Shown here: piece by piece, positions 1-8,254 of the stretch
Position numbering within the stretch: the first letter of the stretch is position 1
Layout: each line of letters opens with the position of its first letter
DNA from: CAZXVU01 sp964644465
GTDB taxonomy: Bacteria > Chlamydiota > Chlamydiia > Chlamydiales > SM23-39
DNA: 29,459 nucleotides
Direction: 5' to 3'
NCBI GenBank assembly: GCA_964644465.1
Contig: CAZXVU010000015.1
Location: 1-29,459, forward strand
Program-made: the position numbers and the translations under genes
Notes under the pieces: model-generated
Told to the model about the DNA's origin: nothing
The model's database searches: none
What the model saw: the letters and a program-made list of their open reading frames with translations, nothing else

Positions 1-136
1 TCCAGATTTCGAGCTGTCTATGGACAGGCCCTTGAATACGGCGGTAAGTAAATCCCTTTGTAGCCCAATAAAGTCCTTTTCCAGCACCTGCGCAAAGGGC
101 TACTAAACAAATCAAATAAAGGAGTTTTTTTATCAT
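1..136 (-). CDS. N-terminus of an unrecognised exported protein (partial, runs off the window)
   Basis: An open frame starts at the ATG whose complement is at 134-136 and runs off the left edge, giving about 45 residues. The N-terminus MIKKLLYLICLVALCAGAG has two lysines, a hydrophobic core and small residues, so it reads as a Sec signal peptide or membrane anchor. It is followed by a basic and aromatic stretch around GFTYRRIQGP. I do not recognise the family. It follows tpsB on the same strand but is separated by 261 bp containing a structured element, so it may be a separate transcript. A weak promoter-like pair (TTGCCA at 205-210, TAATAC at 181-186, minus strand, 18-bp spacer) could serve it. 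No clear Shine-Dalgarno sequence is visible. Too little of the gene is present to assign a function. Confidence 0.6.
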   Translation of the reverse strand, partial: MIKKLLYLICLVALCAGAGKGLYWATKGFTYRRIQGPVHRQLEIW

Positions 137-225
137 ATTGCTTATGAAGCATAGACGAAGAAGTCACTTTTACGAAATTAGTATTAACCAGGGCGGTATA
201 CAGGTGGCAACAAATGATTAAGCGA

Positions 226-363
226 GGCAAAGCCAGATCGAAGCTGTCCGATAGGACAGCGCTCCGCACGAGCGACGACCATTGCTTGAAAAGCAAGGCG
301 CCGGGGTCCCCGAAGAAGCATCTTCTTTGGGGTGGGGGCGAGTAGGATCGATATGGCAAAGCC
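226..363. repeat. MITE-like structured element flanked by 9-bp direct repeats
   Basis: The 9-mer GGCAAAGCC occurs at 226-234 and again at 355-363. Just inside or overlapping these, GCCAGATCGA (232-241) pairs with TCGATATGGC (348-357) at 9 of 10 positions, forming an outer stem. Inside lie four hairpins in series: GCTGTCC/GGACAGC (243-260, 4-nt loop), CGCTC/GAGCG (260-274), TTGCTT/AAGCAA (282-296) and CCCCgAAGAAG/CTTCTTtGGGG (308-332, 3-nt loop). No recognisable gene covers it; overlapping frames on the minus strand have no family features. The layout resembles a small non-autonomous palindromic insertion, or a structured RNA or terminator region downstream of tpsB. There is no T-run after the strong stem on the minus strand, so a standard intrinsic terminator is unlikely. 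Copy number elsewhere cannot be seen from this window. Confidence 0.5.
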
Positions 364-397
364 GCAGCAATTATTTGTCACCTGATTACAGTTCTGG

Positions 398-2074
398 TTA
401 ATAACTAGCGATGAGAGAGAAGTGGAACATACTCCATCCGCCGCCGTAAGATTCCCTATTGTGGAGTTTGACGCCCCAATCGAGCCTTCCTGTAAGCCTG
501 TCATTCACCGTGTAACGGACTCCAGGCCCTGCGCCCAGTAAATATTCCCCTCTAGGTTCGCCAGGAAGAGGAACATGGTTGCTTCCATATCCTGCGTCAA
601 AAAAAGCGATAAATTGAAGGGCGTCCTGGTATTGAGAGCAATTCGATTTTTGGAAAAAAACTTTTTTCCCTGGAGTTCGGATTTCAATATTGGCGATCGC
701 ACCTTTATCTTTATTCAATTGTCTTTCCTTGTATCCGCGGACTGTATCATAGCCGCCGATTCCCAGCTGTTCGCTAGGAAGAAGATTTTCTCCGGTAAAT
801 TGTCCTCTAAGCATGAAGAAAAACCAACATTCGCTCAGTTTTAGGTTATAGGTTAAAGCTCCTCGCGCATAGACCCAATGGTTCTTAGCGCCTGGCCGTA
901 AAGTTTGATAATCTTCATTCGTTTGGTGGGGTAGCCATTCGCCAGGAGACCAATACATTTCAAAGTCGTAGTCGATCCGATATCGTTTTCCTTCGAAATT
1001 CCCTGCGTATTTTCCTGCGAGCTGAAACAAATTTACGGGCTGTTTTGCCGCAATCAATTCGCCGAAGATGAATGCATTATTGGTTTGTTTAACATCGAAT
1101 CCGAAAGAAATTTCATGATTCAAGGCCAGCGTGGGATTGAGAAGATAGATATAGCGTCCGCTCGCTTGGAAGCTCTCTCCATGGTTTGTCATGCCTGGAA
1201 AAGTAAAACCAACATGAACGCTCGAATATCCTCCATAGAAATTGAGAAGGTGATGCCATGGAAGCATCACTAAATATTGAGCGGTATAGGCCTGAAATTC
1301 GTGAAAGTCGTTCGATGTTGTATATTGAAAAGAGATATTTTGATCTGCCCAGCTTGTAATATTTAAATTAAAACCTGTGAACCATCGTTGCTGGCCTGTT
1401 GTTGATACACCTGTGTTATCTCCTCCTACATAAATGCGAAGAGGACGTCTTTCTTCCATTTGGATGAGAAGATCGGTTGTGTAAGCTTTTTCTCCTGGAG
1501 AAAACAAATAATCGATACGGCGGAAAGGATTCCTGTTGATGAATTGCATATCGCGCAAGAGAATGCGTTCATCGACATAATCTCCCGTACCCAATTCTAT
1601 GCGGCTCATTACTCGATCGAAATTTTTGGTTCTATTCCCTTCAATGCAGACCTTTCCTAGATGGCTCTCAATAACAACTAACTCTAGAACACAGGAAGGA
1701 ATCTGTTTGGGGATTTCTATCACTATGAAGGGACGCAAATGGTCCCGATAATAACCAGAAACGGCTTCGACTAAATCAAGAATGTCTCTTTCGTACAATG
1801 GACGGCCATAAAAATCTGAAAGGTGATTTTTTAATTTGATTGTCCCGCCTGGCACCTCGACTCCGACAGATCGAAGTCCTTCAATTTGATTGATCATCTT
1901 TTCTTCATTCGAGGATTTTACCGATCTATCGATAAGAAGGATCCCTTGTAAATAGGAAATTCTAGGAGATTCGCAGATCTCTTCAGAGAATATGGGTTCT
2001 TCGATTTCCTCGATTTCTTGGGATATCAGAGAAATAGCTGCAGAAACAAAAACAAGAAATAAAAAACGGTTCAT
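398..2074 (-). CDS. Two-partner secretion outer-membrane transporter TpsB (FhaC/ShlB family)
   Basis: This is predicted to be the outer-membrane pore that secretes the adjacent TpsA exoprotein. From the chosen ATG it is about 558 residues, normal for FhaC/ShlB proteins. It begins with a signal peptide (MNRFLFLVFVSAAISLIS), then a POTRA-like periplasmic region over roughly residues 30-200, then a 16-strand barrel region rich in alternating aromatic residues. Two Omp85/TpsB signatures are visible: VRGY near residue 440 (loop L6 tip) and FFDAGYG near residue 490. The chain ends HFSLIASY, like a final barrel strand. An upstream TTG at 2110 has a better Shine-Dalgarno match (AAGGA, 7-nt spacing, overlapping the tpsA stop) and would add 12 residues. 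I prefer the ATG because it gives a textbook signal peptide. The gene lies 39 bp after tpsA and is surely cotranscribed with it. Confidence 0.9.
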   Translation of the reverse strand: MNRFLFLVFVSAAISLISQEIEEIEEPIFSEEICESPRISYLQGILLIDRSVKSSNEEKMINQIEGLRSVGVEVPGGTIKLKNHLSDFYGRPLYERDILDLVEAVSGYYRDHLRPFIVIEIPKQIPSCVLELVVIESHLGKVCIEGNRTKNFDRVMSRIELGTGDYVDERILLRDMQFINRNPFRRIDYLFSPGEKAYTTDLLIQMEERRPLRIYVGGDNTGVSTTGQQRWFTGFNLNITSWADQNISFQYTTSNDFHEFQAYTAQYLVMLPWHHLLNFYGGYSSVHVGFTFPGMTNHGESFQASGRYIYLLNPTLALNHEISFGFDVKQTNNAFIFGELIAAKQPVNLFQLAGKYAGNFEGKRYRIDYDFEMYWSPGEWLPHQTNEDYQTLRPGAKNHWVYARGALTYNLKLSECWFFFMLRGQFTGENLLPSEQLGIGGYDTVRGYKERQLNKDKGAIANIEIRTPGKKVFFQKSNCSQYQDALQFIAFFDAGYGSNHVPLPGEPRGEYLLGAGPGVRYTVNDRLTGRLDWGVKLHNRESYGGGWSMFHFSLIASY

Positions 2075-2113
2075 GTTTTCTAGACTAAGAAGAAATTTCA
2101 AAATCAGCAAGAG

Positions 2114-5100
2114 TTAATCCTTGGGTAGTGGGAGAATTCGATCCACTGTGTTTTCAAAAACAAATGATTCAAATCGGCTGAATCCTGGAGAACACTCCAA
2201 TTGACCAGGATTATCACTCTTCGCAGACTGAATACAAACCTGTCCATGATGGTCTGCTGCGGCAAGAACAGGGAGAAGATCTGTGAGCTGAGCTGTTGCA
2301 ACAGCGATAATATAAAGTTGCGGGAAGAAAATGACTGTCGTAGAGGGACAATTTCCTCCTGAAGGACATTTAGGACAGACAGGACAGACAGGACAGATAG
2401 GGCAAATGGGGCAGACAGGACAAACGGGATTGATCACGATCGGCAATTTATAATAGATGACGAATTGAGAAACATTGTATTGCCCTGCGCCATAATAAAG
2501 ATTGAAAAGTTCCTGCGTCGAATTTGTTCCGGGAGGAGTTGGAGAATATGCAGCGCCGTTGATCATCTGTCCTGCAGGGATTCCGGCCGCTGTAGTGTCT
2601 TGCAAGGATGTATAGAGTCTCACTTGCCCGCCGCTTGCCGCCATGTTGTTTGAAATCGTCGATGTGCTGTTCATGGAGAAGCTAGTTCCTCCGACATAGG
2701 GATTCAGAGGATTATTGTTGTCGGCCACTAAGGTGATGCTCCCGCTGTGAGGAAAGGTAGCGCTGGGGTTCGTGCTTAGGTTTGTAATGATTGCCTGACT
2801 ACCTGCGATACCGGCCATGTTGATCGTATTTCCTGCGAAGACTTGTACAGCGGCAGCGGCTGTGAAGGTTCCAACACCTACTAAAGGACCATGTCCAATT
2901 TGTGCAAAAGTTCCCGCTACAGCGTTTACATCGTTAAAAATGATACTTCCGAGAGCGTTGATGAAAATATTCCCTCCAATGGCAAAAGCTGGTCCCGCCG
3001 GAGGATTGATATGGCCGATTTGGGCAAATCCCCCTGCTACTGGTCCTCCACGGAGAACGACATTTCCATTGATTTGCTGAAACGTAATATTGCCTGTAAT
3101 ATTTGCTCCACTAAAACTAGCAATTGGGTTGCCGTAGCCGATCGAGGCCCATGCATCCCCAACGATCGTCACATCGCCGCCGATCAGAGGAAATAAAAGG
3201 TTTCCCGTGCCGAAAAAGCCTCCGATTTGAGCAAAAGCATTCGTTCCTGCGCCAGCTTGAAGAGACAGATTTCCTCCCACATTGATAATAGAATCTCCAT
3301 TCAGATTAAAAAAAATGGCCCCCTGGCCCATCGCAGGACCTCCTGTCATTGTAATGTCTCTGCCTGCATCTACTTCAAGAGTGAGTGGATTTGCCGATCC
3401 ATTGGTGATCGCTGTCTGCAGTCCACATACTCCAACGGAAGCTCCTGTTCCCCCTCCTCCATTGATAATGATATCTCTTCCCACTTCGATATTGAGAGAA
3501 TTTGCGATCATCCCTCCACCGTCGATCATTTGAAAATCTCGAGCTACAATGGCTTCCATGTGAGATGTTCCCGGGCTTGTAGCTCTAACATTGGAAACGT
3601 TTTGTAAAAAAAGATCTCCTCCGTTGGCATCGAAGCTAAGAGTCTTAATATTGAGGGTTGCATCAGTGCCGATGAAGATCGAACCATGATCGACTGTATA
3701 CGCTTCGTTTGTTCCAAGACCCGATTCTGCTACGATAGTTATAGGCTGTTGGACAGAAGTAATCGATGGCACACCAGCGCCTACACCTAATTGATAAACT
3801 CCTCGGTTTAAAGCCGTTCCAAAAACACTTCCTTTCCCATTGATGAAAATACGATTCGAGCTAGGAGCTGCGCCAAATGCCGCTATAGTGGATTGCCCAG
3901 TCAATTGAATTCCATAGTTGTCGGTTCCACTTCCATTTCCGATCCCAATGATGGAAATATCGCCAAAGTTCGATCGGATGCCAGTAAGGGCGGGAGAATC
4001 GACAAGCAGAACGCCAATATTAGAATTCGTTGCGGTGCCGCCGGTCCCTTCGACATAAATCGCTGCGGCTGTACTGGCCATTCCCGTAGAACGGATCTCA
4101 GATCCTGTATCCATTAAAAGACCTGTATTATTGTCCCCAGTTCCGCCGCCTGTAGCTGTAACGTAGATATCATGTTCCAAAGATTGGATGGAGGAGAATG
4201 TTGTAGCTCCAGTCAGTTGGATTCCTATATTTGAATCTACTCCCACTTCGCTGCCAATTCCAGTGAGGGACAGAATTCCTTTCCCTGCAGAAACAGAATT
4301 TATACTGGAATCAGAAATAAGGATGCCCATATTTGAAGACCCAGCTGCCAAAGAAGATCCTTCGCCATAAAAAGTCTGGTTTCCTGTGTTGGACGTTATA
4401 CTCGAATTGGATGCTATCTGAATCCCATTTGAATTTCCCAATACGCCACCTCCTCCAAACCCGGTAATGGAAAGATCTCCATGATCGAGTTGAATCAGTG
4501 TTTGAGCCCCCGCATTTCCAGAGATGGAAACTCCATGGTTTCTTGAAAATCCAATGCCTCCTTCTCCAAATAATGTCATCGATGCAAATCCTGTACTCCC
4601 TGTGGGGATTCCAATAATCAGAGAAGCGGGGCTTGTATTTATAATTTGTATCCCGATATTGTCGTTTATTCCTGCCCGCGCTCCAGGGCTAATTCCATTG
4701 ATCACTACATGACTTCCAAAAGTTTGCAATAAGCCATTTACTGTAACTACATTCGGAATGGATAAACTAAAAAACACTCCCACATTTGAATTACCGCCGG
4801 CAGGACTAGATCGGCCAGAGAGGGTAGTTAACCCTCTTCCTAAGAGTGGAGTTGTTGAAATAATGGCAGAATTTACCACAGAAATTCCATGACTGAAATT
4901 TCCTCCTCCATAGGCAAATCCTGAGATTTCTATATCACCGAGAGAGGTAACGAGTCCAGTTGCGCTCAGGGAGACTCCTGAACTGCTGTTTCCTATCGCT
5001 TTCCCAAAAATTGCAATGTTTCCATTCGCGCTTTCGACAGAACTTGGGGTTACAGACGCATCTACATCTTGAATCGTCACTCCTGCGCAATTGGAACTGC

Positions 5101-8100
5101 CTCCTCCCCCAAAACCAGTCAAAGAGATATTGGCAACTCCTGTAGCCGTGATCGAAGAAGGGAGAGTTAAGGTAGGAATATTGCCAATATAAATTCCATG
5201 ATTATCAGTTCCCGTGGCGTTAGCTCCTCCTGTACCGACGATCGATATATTCGAATCCACGCTTGTAACGCCGTTAAGGGCATTTTGGATGCTGACTCCG
5301 CAATTGAAATCAGTCGGAGTTGCGCCATTGATGCCATTTGAGCCGATTCCTTCTAAAGAAAGAACCGATCCTGTAGCTCCCATATTTAATGATACGACAG
5401 TGGAATCATTCGCGATGAAGATTCCATAGTTGTTGCTGCCAGTTCCATTTCCTAGTCCTACTAAAGAGATATTTCCCAAATCCGTACTCACAGACGAATC
5501 GCTAGAAATTTGAATGCCATTATTTTGTCCTCCTGAACCAGGACCTCCAGTTCCCTGGATTGAAATAATGTTGGTTGGAATCGGGCTAAAAGATGAGACC
5601 AAACCATTCGTGTCGATCAGTACTCCGACATTACTTGTCGTCATAGCCATCGCAGTGATTGCCTGGCAATCTCCAATAATCGCGATATTGTCAAACCCTG
5701 ATTGCACAGTCACAAGCACAGGGACGCCGGCAACCACGTTGCCATGGATCCGAACCCCTGAATTTCCAGAAGTAGCCATAGTAAAATCGGGAGTCGCTTT
5801 TCCGTTGATTGTGACCGAGCCATTGAAAGCACTCACAGAAGTTGCAATCGTATTCGCAAAAACCTCGACACCCACATTATTTGCGCCTACAAATCCTCCC
5901 GTACCACTCATTAGAATACTCGATGAAACCGAAGAGACCGATGCATCTTCGATCCGAATACCAGATCCGTTGCACCGTCCCTGAACATTCCCAAGTAATG
6001 AAATCGTAGTCCCTGTATCTAGATCTTCAACTGAGGTAACCGCTGCAGTGTTAGAAATAAGAATTCCATTCGTCGTAATTCCGGTACCATTACCTGTTCC
6101 AATCAGAGAAATATTGCCTACTTCCGTGCTCACTAAAGCATCCGTACCTGAAACGCGAATTCCGTCATTCCCACTCCCTGTCCCCGGTCCTCCAATTCCT
6201 TCGATCACAATCTGGCTTGTAGTATGCAAACCAATAGATCGAACCTGACCGGCTGTATCGATGAATACTCCGATATTGTCGGTGATCATCAATGCAGAAC
6301 TATTCTCAGCTGTCCCGGTGACCACAATATTCCCTGAGTTAGCAGAGACAAGGCCTATATTGGGAGACATACCATGAATATATACTCCAAAGTTACTCGA
6401 AACAGCTCCTGTCACATCGGAAGTCGCTCTCCCATTGATGAAAATAGAGCCAGCTCCTCCAACAGTTACTTGGGTTGCCATCGTTAAGGCCAAAATATCC
6501 ACTCCAATATTGTTTCCTACGTTATTTCCTCCTGTACCGGTCAAGAAAATATCTCCCTGGCTGGAGGAAACAATGCAGTCTTGAATCAGAATTCCTGCAC
6601 CATTGGCAAGAAGGTTTTGCTGGTTTGCCATAAAATTCATGGCTGTAAAAGTGCCAGTGCCTCCAACAAAAGTATTGGAAATGGTCACCCCTGGGGTATT
6701 TATGAGAAGTTGATTGGAAGCTAGCATCGTGAGCTGAGTAGGTGCATTCCAGATGACATCGGCTGTGACTATAATATCTCCGGTGCCGCCTCCCGTTGTA
6801 TCGCTGGTTTGAATCACCACATTACTGACGGCCAAATTCCCTTCAAGTTCTGTATTGAATATATTCGCTGCCGCAGTGCCGACCCCATCATAATATTGGG
6901 AATCATTGAAGGCAGGATTCGAAGGATTCGTTGTGGAAATGGTGATTGTATTCGGGTCTAGAAGAAGAGTTCCGGTTTTCCCGAGCGCTGCTAGCGTAGA
7001 GGATTTTCCTCGATAAAAAAGATTAGGCCCTGAAACTTCTACATTCCCTCCATCTCCGCCAAATGGCCCTCCTTGAGCTGTGATGGAACCGAAGAAAGCT
7101 GTTGCATTTTTGCTCCACAGGACGACTTGCCCTCCATTTCCAGAAGAGAGTGCATCCACAGCGATCTCGACCCGTTCTCCAACCATCGTCACTTTAGCTG
7201 CCTTAACATCGGAATCTTTTCCTTGGAAAGAGCCCCCAATGAGAACTGTTCCTCCTCCTGCCTCTCCGGTAGCATCGATTTTAGATCCTTCGAGAACAGT
7301 GACTTTATCTCCTAAAATCCGAACCTCGCCGCCCTTTTCTCCCCGTTTGGCTGCGATTGAACCGGACATCTCTGTATATCCTTGCTGGGCGACTAAATAG
7401 ACGATCCCGTTTTCTTCAACCGTTCCGACGCCTTTGATCGATCCCGCTCCGCGGATCGCTTGCAGATAGGGACTGGCCCCACTTTGCAGTTCCACTGAAA
7501 GGGCTTCGATGGTTCCTGTACTATCCAATGGAAAAACACCTTCTTCTCTCGATTCGCTTTCTACCAGATCAGGGCGGATGTAGATGCGCTGTTTTCCTTC
7601 AGGCTTCAAGAGAATTTCTGGCGCAGTAGCCAGTAGAGCAGATCCCTCTTTTGCCTGAATGTTTCCTTCATTCTTGACGAATCGTGCAAAGAGAGCCACA
7701 TCGCCACGGGGACAGGAGATTGTTCCTAAGTTTAAAATAGCCCCCTTCGAATCACCTGTGAAAAGAAGTTCTTGTTTTGCTAGAAACTCTTCATTCAAAA
7801 CATCGAGCGTTGATGCGAGAAATCCGGCCGATTCGATGCGGGCGTCAGGACCAATCAACACCCCATTTGGATTGATCAGATAGAGTTTTCCATTCGATTC
7901 CATCAGCCCCAGAATTTCGCTGACGGAACCTCCCATGACGCGATTGAGAAGAGCTGAATTCTCTCCTAATTGCAAAAACTGGGCGATCTCATTTTTTCCG
8001 ATCGAAAAATGATCCCATTGCAAAATTGTATGATCGCCGCTTTGGATTGTTAGTTTATTTGTTTCAGAGGCTCCGATTTCTGCACTTCCAGCAATGACCT

Positions 8101-8170
8101 GCATTCCGCTCGGTAAACTATATAGACTGCTTGCTGCAGCGACAAATAGAAATAAGGGAAACGATTTCAT
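2114..8170 (-). CDS. Filamentous-haemagglutinin-like TpsA exoprotein (large adhesin, two-partner secretion)
   Basis: A 2,018-residue protein predicted to be exported by Sec and then secreted by the downstream TpsB as a long beta-helix. The signal peptide is MKSFPLFLFVAAASSLYS. The TPS domain follows (about residues 22-270), with the hallmark NPNGVLIG at 100-107 and a WDHFSIG segment near 52-58. The bulk (about 400-1900) is low-complexity Gly/Asn/Thr/Ser/Ile sequence with recurrent NxGIxI and GTGGxG rungs, as in beta-helical FHA proteins, and several FAQIG or ASIG motifs near 1700-1830. Residues 1916-1936 are seven X-Cys-Pro triplets, followed by about 80 residues with two more cysteines. Shine-Dalgarno GGAG lies 7 nt before the ATG, and a good promoter is at 8196-8224. 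The family is clear. The ligand is unknown, and attachment to host amoeba or other cells is inference. Confidence 0.92.
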   Translation of the reverse strand: MKSFPLFLFVAAASSLYSLPSGMQVIAGSAEIGASETNKLTIQSGDHTILQWDHFSIGKNEIAQFLQLGENSALLNRVMGGSVSEILGLMESNGKLYLINPNGVLIGPDARIESAGFLASTLDVLNEEFLAKQELLFTGDSKGAILNLGTISCPRGDVALFARFVKNEGNIQAKEGSALLATAPEILLKPEGKQRIYIRPDLVESESREEGVFPLDSTGTIEALSVELQSGASPYLQAIRGAGSIKGVGTVEENGIVYLVAQQGYTEMSGSIAAKRGEKGGEVRILGDKVTVLEGSKIDATGEAGGGTVLIGGSFQGKDSDVKAAKVTMVGERVEIAVDALSSGNGGQVVLWSKNATAFFGSITAQGGPFGGDGGNVEVSGPNLFYRGKSSTLAALGKTGTLLLDPNTITISTTNPSNPAFNDSQYYDGVGTAAANIFNTELEGNLAVSNVVIQTSDTTGGGTGDIIVTADVIWNAPTQLTMLASNQLLINTPGVTISNTFVGGTGTFTAMNFMANQQNLLANGAGILIQDCIVSSSQGDIFLTGTGGNNVGNNIGVDILALTMATQVTVGGAGSIFINGRATSDVTGAVSSNFGVYIHGMSPNIGLVSANSGNIVVTGTAENSSALMITDNIGVFIDTAGQVRSIGLHTTSQIVIEGIGGPGTGSGNDGIRVSGTDALVSTEVGNISLIGTGNGTGITTNGILISNTAAVTSVEDLDTGTTISLLGNVQGRCNGSGIRIEDASVSSVSSSILMSGTGGFVGANNVGVEVFANTIATSVSAFNGSVTINGKATPDFTMATSGNSGVRIHGNVVAGVPVLVTVQSGFDNIAIIGDCQAITAMAMTTSNVGVLIDTNGLVSSFSPIPTNIISIQGTGGPGSGGQNNGIQISSDSSVSTDLGNISLVGLGNGTGSNNYGIFIANDSTVVSLNMGATGSVLSLEGIGSNGINGATPTDFNCGVSIQNALNGVTSVDSNISIVGTGGANATGTDNHGIYIGNIPTLTLPSSITATGVANISLTGFGGGGSSNCAGVTIQDVDASVTPSSVESANGNIAIFGKAIGNSSSGVSLSATGLVTSLGDIEISGFAYGGGNFSHGISVVNSAIISTTPLLGRGLTTLSGRSSPAGGNSNVGVFFSLSIPNVVTVNGLLQTFGSHVVINGISPGARAGINDNIGIQIINTSPASLIIGIPTGSTGFASMTLFGEGGIGFSRNHGVSISGNAGAQTLIQLDHGDLSITGFGGGGVLGNSNGIQIASNSSITSNTGNQTFYGEGSSLAAGSSNMGILISDSSINSVSAGKGILSLTGIGSEVGVDSNIGIQLTGATTFSSIQSLEHDIYVTATGGGTGDNNTGLLMDTGSEIRSTGMASTAAAIYVEGTGGTATNSNIGVLLVDSPALTGIRSNFGDISIIGIGNGSGTDNYGIQLTGQSTIAAFGAAPSSNRIFINGKGSVFGTALNRGVYQLGVGAGVPSITSVQQPITIVAESGLGTNEAYTVDHGSIFIGTDATLNIKTLSFDANGGDLFLQNVSNVRATSPGTSHMEAIVARDFQMIDGGGMIANSLNIEVGRDIIINGGGGTGASVGVCGLQTAITNGSANPLTLEVDAGRDITMTGGPAMGQGAIFFNLNGDSIINVGGNLSLQAGAGTNAFAQIGGFFGTGNLLFPLIGGDVTIVGDAWASIGYGNPIASFSGANITGNITFQQINGNVVLRGGPVAGGFAQIGHINPPAGPAFAIGGNIFINALGSIIFNDVNAVAGTFAQIGHGPLVGVGTFTAAAAVQVFAGNTINMAGIAGSQAIITNLSTNPSATFPHSGSITLVADNNNPLNPYVGGTSFSMNSTSTISNNMAASGGQVRLYTSLQDTTAAGIPAGQMINGAAYSPTPPGTNSTQELFNLYYGAGQYNVSQFVIYYKLPIVINPVCPVCPICPICPVCPVCPKCPSGGNCPSTTVIFFPQLYIIAVATAQLTDLLPVLAAADHHGQVCIQSAKSDNPGQLECSPGFSRFESFVFENTVDRILPLPKD
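2345..2425 (-). repeat. (X-Cys-Pro)7 tandem triplet repeat in the TpsA C-terminal region
   Basis: On the minus strand, nine-base units of the type GT(T/C)TG(T/C)CC(T/C) encode V-C-P, V-C-P, I-C-P, I-C-P, V-C-P, V-C-P and K-C-P (residues 1916-1936). SGGNCP follows, so eight cysteines fall within 27 residues. The unit is short and near-identical at the DNA level, so its copy number could change by slippage. The stretch sits after the beta-helix and about 80 residues before the end of the protein. Confidence 0.95.
5305..6600 (-). repeat. Two tandem superrepeats of about 210-220 codons in TpsA
   Basis: Reading the minus strand, the segment from about 6600 to 5971 (starting GAGILIQDC) and that from about 5970 to 5305 (starting GSGIRIEDA) align over their length. 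They share NNIGVDI against NNVGVEV, FINGRATSD against TINGKATPD, FGVYIHG against SGVRIHG, NIGVFIDTAG against NVGVLIDTNG, GTGSGNDGI against GSGGQNNGI, and EVGNISLIGTGNGTG against DLGNISLVGLGNGTG. A third, more diverged copy starts at about 5304 (GVSIQNALN). The period is about 630-665 bp. The copies have drifted in sequence, so the duplication is not recent, but the order of rungs is kept. Boundaries are approximate, set by eye. Confidence 0.75.
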
Positions 8171-8195
8171 CTAGAGACTCCATAGATCAAACCCC

Positions 8196-8224
8196 TTTTA
8201 ACTAATGGATGATTTCTTCGTCAA
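8196..8224 (-). promoter_or_regulatory. Sigma-70-type promoter for the tpsA-tpsB operon
   Basis: On the minus strand, TTGACG (complement at 8219-8224) and TTAAAA (8196-8201) are separated by 17 bp. The -10 lies about 26 bp before the tpsA ATG, and the GGAG ribosome site (complement 8178-8181) falls between them. The -35 matches the consensus at 5 of 6 positions and the -10 at 4 of 6. Position and spacing support it. There is no experimental evidence here. Confidence 0.6.
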
Positions 8225-8254
8225 ATTTTTGCTTGCAGAAGGGAAGGGAAAAAC

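Noticed and set aside
18..504. Two overlapping minus-strand open frames of 106-113 residues across the structured element
   Set aside because: No family features or ribosome sites; one overlaps the end of tpsB in another frame and both read through the hairpins. The short frame at 1-136 with a signal peptide is the better call.
2363..2425. CRISPR-like short repeats
   Set aside because: The nine-base units are contiguous codons for X-Cys-Pro with no spacers, inside a coding frame.
2465..7400. Many plus-strand open frames opposite tpsA, rich in Pro, Ile and Ser
   Set aside because: They mirror the Gly/Asn/Ile repeat codons of TpsA on the other strand; composition is repetitive and no motif or ribosome site supports them.
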